A DNA stretch of 6,821 bases from Planctomycetota bacterium (GTDB lineage Bacteria > Planctomycetota > Phycisphaerae > Sedimentisphaerales > Anaerobacaceae), in the NCBI GenBank assembly GCA_022567055.1, contig JADFHU010000304.1, positions 1-6,821 of the forward strand. The letters run 5' to 3'. The notes under the pieces were generated by a model. The model saw only the letters and a program-made list of their open reading frames with translations. It searched no databases and was not told the DNA's origin. Both the position numbers and the translations under genes were made by a program. Of this stretch, positions 5,235 to 6,821 are shown in pieces. Position 1 is the first letter of the stretch; the number at the start of each line of letters is the position of its first letter.

Positions 5235-6821
5235 TTGAACAAGCCGAGATCCGTACACAGTGTCTACGCTGAGAAAGCACAGCCGATCGTCTTAGCCGCG
5301 GTTTGGGCGCTATCGATTCTCGCGATGGGAGGCGCAAATGTTTGTGCGGCACAGGGACGAGACACCATGCTTCCGGTGGCACGCTACCTCATGGGCATTG
5401 GGGAAACGCAGTACAAGGACGGTCGCTATGTCGATGCGGAAAAGACCCTGTTGCTCGCCCAAGACTACGAGCAGCACCTGCCTGAGAAGGACCGAAAGAA
5501 ACTCGACACTCTCCTGGAAAGCGCCCACAAGGCGGCGATCGGCCGTAAGAAGGCCTTGCAAGAACTGCACCTGGCTCAGGACTTGGCCAGGCAGAACAAA
5601 CCGAAGGAGGCCCGTGAGTATCTGGTCCGGATCGAGGACAATAGATATCTTAGCGCTAAGGAGCGGCAACAGGTCGCTGCGCTCCTGAAATCGGAGGCGT
5701 CTGCCAAGCCCAAAAAACCCGGCTCCCTCCTGGACAGAATCGGAGGCCGTTTCGCCCTGTTGGCGCGATCGGCTGGCGCGAATGAGGGGACCGCTGATGC
5801 CGTAGCGGCGTCTCCCGACGTGAATGACCCTCCCCTGCAGGCGACTGAAGCGCCGATGGCTTCAGGGGCTGCCGTTGCGGGCAATGGCGGTTACATCGCG
5901 GTGATCAAGCAGAAGAGAAAGATCATTCGGGATCATATTGCCGCCGTGATGGGGGACAGCAAAGCGAAGGTGGCAGGACTTGTCTCAGCCGGTCAGTTTG
6001 ACGCCGCCCAAGACCTCGTGGATAAGGCCATGTATATGGTCGAGAGCAGTGAGCTTCATTTGGGCAAAGACCTGACCCAGCGGCACACGATGGAGTTGAA
6101 TCAGCTCTCCGCCGGGGTGATGCAGGCCAGACGGGAGAGCGCCTGGCAGGCCGACCAAGAGGCACGGAGGGCCGCCGCGGCCACCCAGAAGCGTTTGCAT
6201 GACCAGGATGAGATTGAAAGACAGGTGAGCATCATTGCACTGATGGAGCGGGCCAAGGCCTACAAGACACTTCAGCGTTATGACGCCGCGCTCGGGCAGC
6301 TCGAGAGTCTCTTGGCCCAGGATCCCCAAAACTTTGCAGCGCGGGCACTGAAGCAGGAACTCGAGGATATTGTGTATGCCCGCAAGCAGCGGGATCTCAT
6401 CAGTGAGAGCGCGAAGGAACGTGCCGATCTCTTTTTGAAGTCGGCAGAGTCCACAGTGCCCCATGCGGAGGAACTGAACTACCCCAAGAATTGGGATGAA
6501 ATCGTCGCCAAACCCACGCGAACCCCGGACCGACCCGTGGAACTGGATCCCGCCAACGCGCGGATCTATGATCAACTCGAAGAAATTGTGGATCTCTCGA
6601 CCCTCAGCCCGGAGACCTCGGTGCGCGAGGCCGTGGAGTTACTGAGGAACTCGGTCGATCCGCCGCTCAAGATCGTGGTCTTGTGGCGCGATCTGGAAGA
6701 CAACGCGGAAGTCGACCCGGACGGACCGGTGGAGATGGATAGTCTGGCGGATGTGCGTCTGGGCACCGCCCTCGATAGTCTGGTGCTGGCCCTGGGCGCC
6801 GGCTTCTACGACATAACCTAC
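5235..6821 (+). CDS. Exported TPR/STN secretin-like protein, 3'-truncated by window edge
   Basis: This is probably a planctomycete-type secretin (type II/III secretion or pilus outer-membrane channel), cut before its channel domain; 529 residues are visible. It starts at TTG with AGGAGG six bases upstream. The next in-frame ATG (5325) would remove the signal peptide (hydrophobic residues about 17-32, likely cleavage near CAA/QG at 37-41). Then come repeated helical hairpins at about 56-97 (YKDGRYVDAEKTLLLAQDY, LPEKDRKKLDTLLESA) and 113-154 (ARQNKPKEAREYLVRIED, LSAKERQQVAALLKSEA). An Ala/Pro-rich linker (about 178-215), a related unit near 240-295, a charged coiled-coil-like segment (about 298-330) and a TPR (337-374, RAKAYKTLQRYDAALGQLES) follow. 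YPKNWDEI lies at 416-423. Residues about 463-529 look like the start of an STN/N0-type domain (LKIVVLWRDLEDN, VRLGTALDSLVLALGAGFYD). Without the C-terminus another STN-bearing exported protein cannot be excluded. The gene is divergent from tsaB. Confidence 0.8.
   Translation, partial: MNKPRSVHSVYAEKAQPIVLAAVWALSILAMGGANVCAAQGRDTMLPVARYLMGIGETQYKDGRYVDAEKTLLLAQDYEQHLPEKDRKKLDTLLESAHKAAIGRKKALQELHLAQDLARQNKPKEAREYLVRIEDNRYLSAKERQQVAALLKSEASAKPKKPGSLLDRIGGRFALLARSAGANEGTADAVAASPDVNDPPLQATEAPMASGAAVAGNGGYIAVIKQKRKIIRDHIAAVMGDSKAKVAGLVSAGQFDAAQDLVDKAMYMVESSELHLGKDLTQRHTMELNQLSAGVMQARRESAWQADQEARRAAAATQKRLHDQDEIERQVSIIALMERAKAYKTLQRYDAALGQLESLLAQDPQNFAARALKQELEDIVYARKQRDLISESAKERADLFLKSAESTVPHAEELNYPKNWDEIVAKPTRTPDRPVELDPANARIYDQLEEIVDLSTLSPETSVREAVELLRNSVDPPLKIVVLWRDLEDNAEVDPDGPVEMDSLADVRLGTALDSLVLALGAGFYDITY

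Noticed and set aside
5985..6575. 196-codon minus-strand frame antisense to the secretin-like gene
   Set aside because: The plus strand is open through to the window edge with repeats and an STN-like region; the antisense frame is incidental.
1..6821. CRISPR array, mobile element, toxin-antitoxin or defence genes
   Set aside because: No regularly spaced repeats, transposase or integrase motifs, or paired small genes are visible on either strand.

Overview
The window reads as a chromosomal segment of a Planctomycetota bacterium, possibly of the Phycisphaerae lineage. This is inferred from protein style, not from a search. Three things suggest it: a MurJ with an enlarged periplasmic/loop segment followed by an F-Y-S-Q-R-L-Y-Q-F-P block; a large exported helical-repeat protein directly downstream of it; and a secretin-like protein carrying a long repeat-rich N-terminal extension before its STN-type domain. 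The coding DNA is moderately GC-rich. The one tRNA has no encoded CCA, and one gene uses a TTG start behind a perfect AGGAGG. There is no CRISPR array, insertion sequence, integrase or phage gene in the window.

Layout. Positions 2-1294 (+) hold the C-terminal four fifths of the lipid II flippase MurJ, cut at the left edge. After a 109- to 121-base gap comes a gene at 1416-3836 (+) for an exported protein of about 806 residues: signal peptide, TPR-like helical region, beta-rich domain, C-terminal helical region. I cannot name it. The 204 bases after it are AT-richer and carry two back-to-back imperfect hairpins, then a plausible sigma70-type promoter for a tRNA-Glu(UUC) gene at 4041-4115. Fifteen bases beyond the tRNA ends the convergent gene tsaB (4131-4847, -), a subunit of the tRNA t6A-synthesis complex. 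A 387-base gene-free region follows. From 5235 to the right edge runs a 5' fragment (529 codons) of an exported TPR/STN secretin-like protein, which starts at TTG and is preceded by a leader whose CCTC can pair either with an upstream GAGG or with the Shine-Dalgarno itself.

How the genes fit together. MurJ and the two exported proteins all act at or beyond the inner membrane: peptidoglycan precursor flipping, an envelope scaffold-like protein of unknown role, and probably an outer-membrane secretion or pilus channel component. The tRNA-Glu and tsaB are translation-related housekeeping genes. murJ and the 1416 gene could be co-transcribed, since I see no convincing terminator between them. tsaB and the 5235 gene are divergent and share one intergenic region. 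No complete novel defence or mobile system is visible. The most interesting points are the architecture of the 5235 protein, its potentially self-sequestering leader, the inverted repeat over the start of the 1416 gene, and the paired hairpins before the tRNA.
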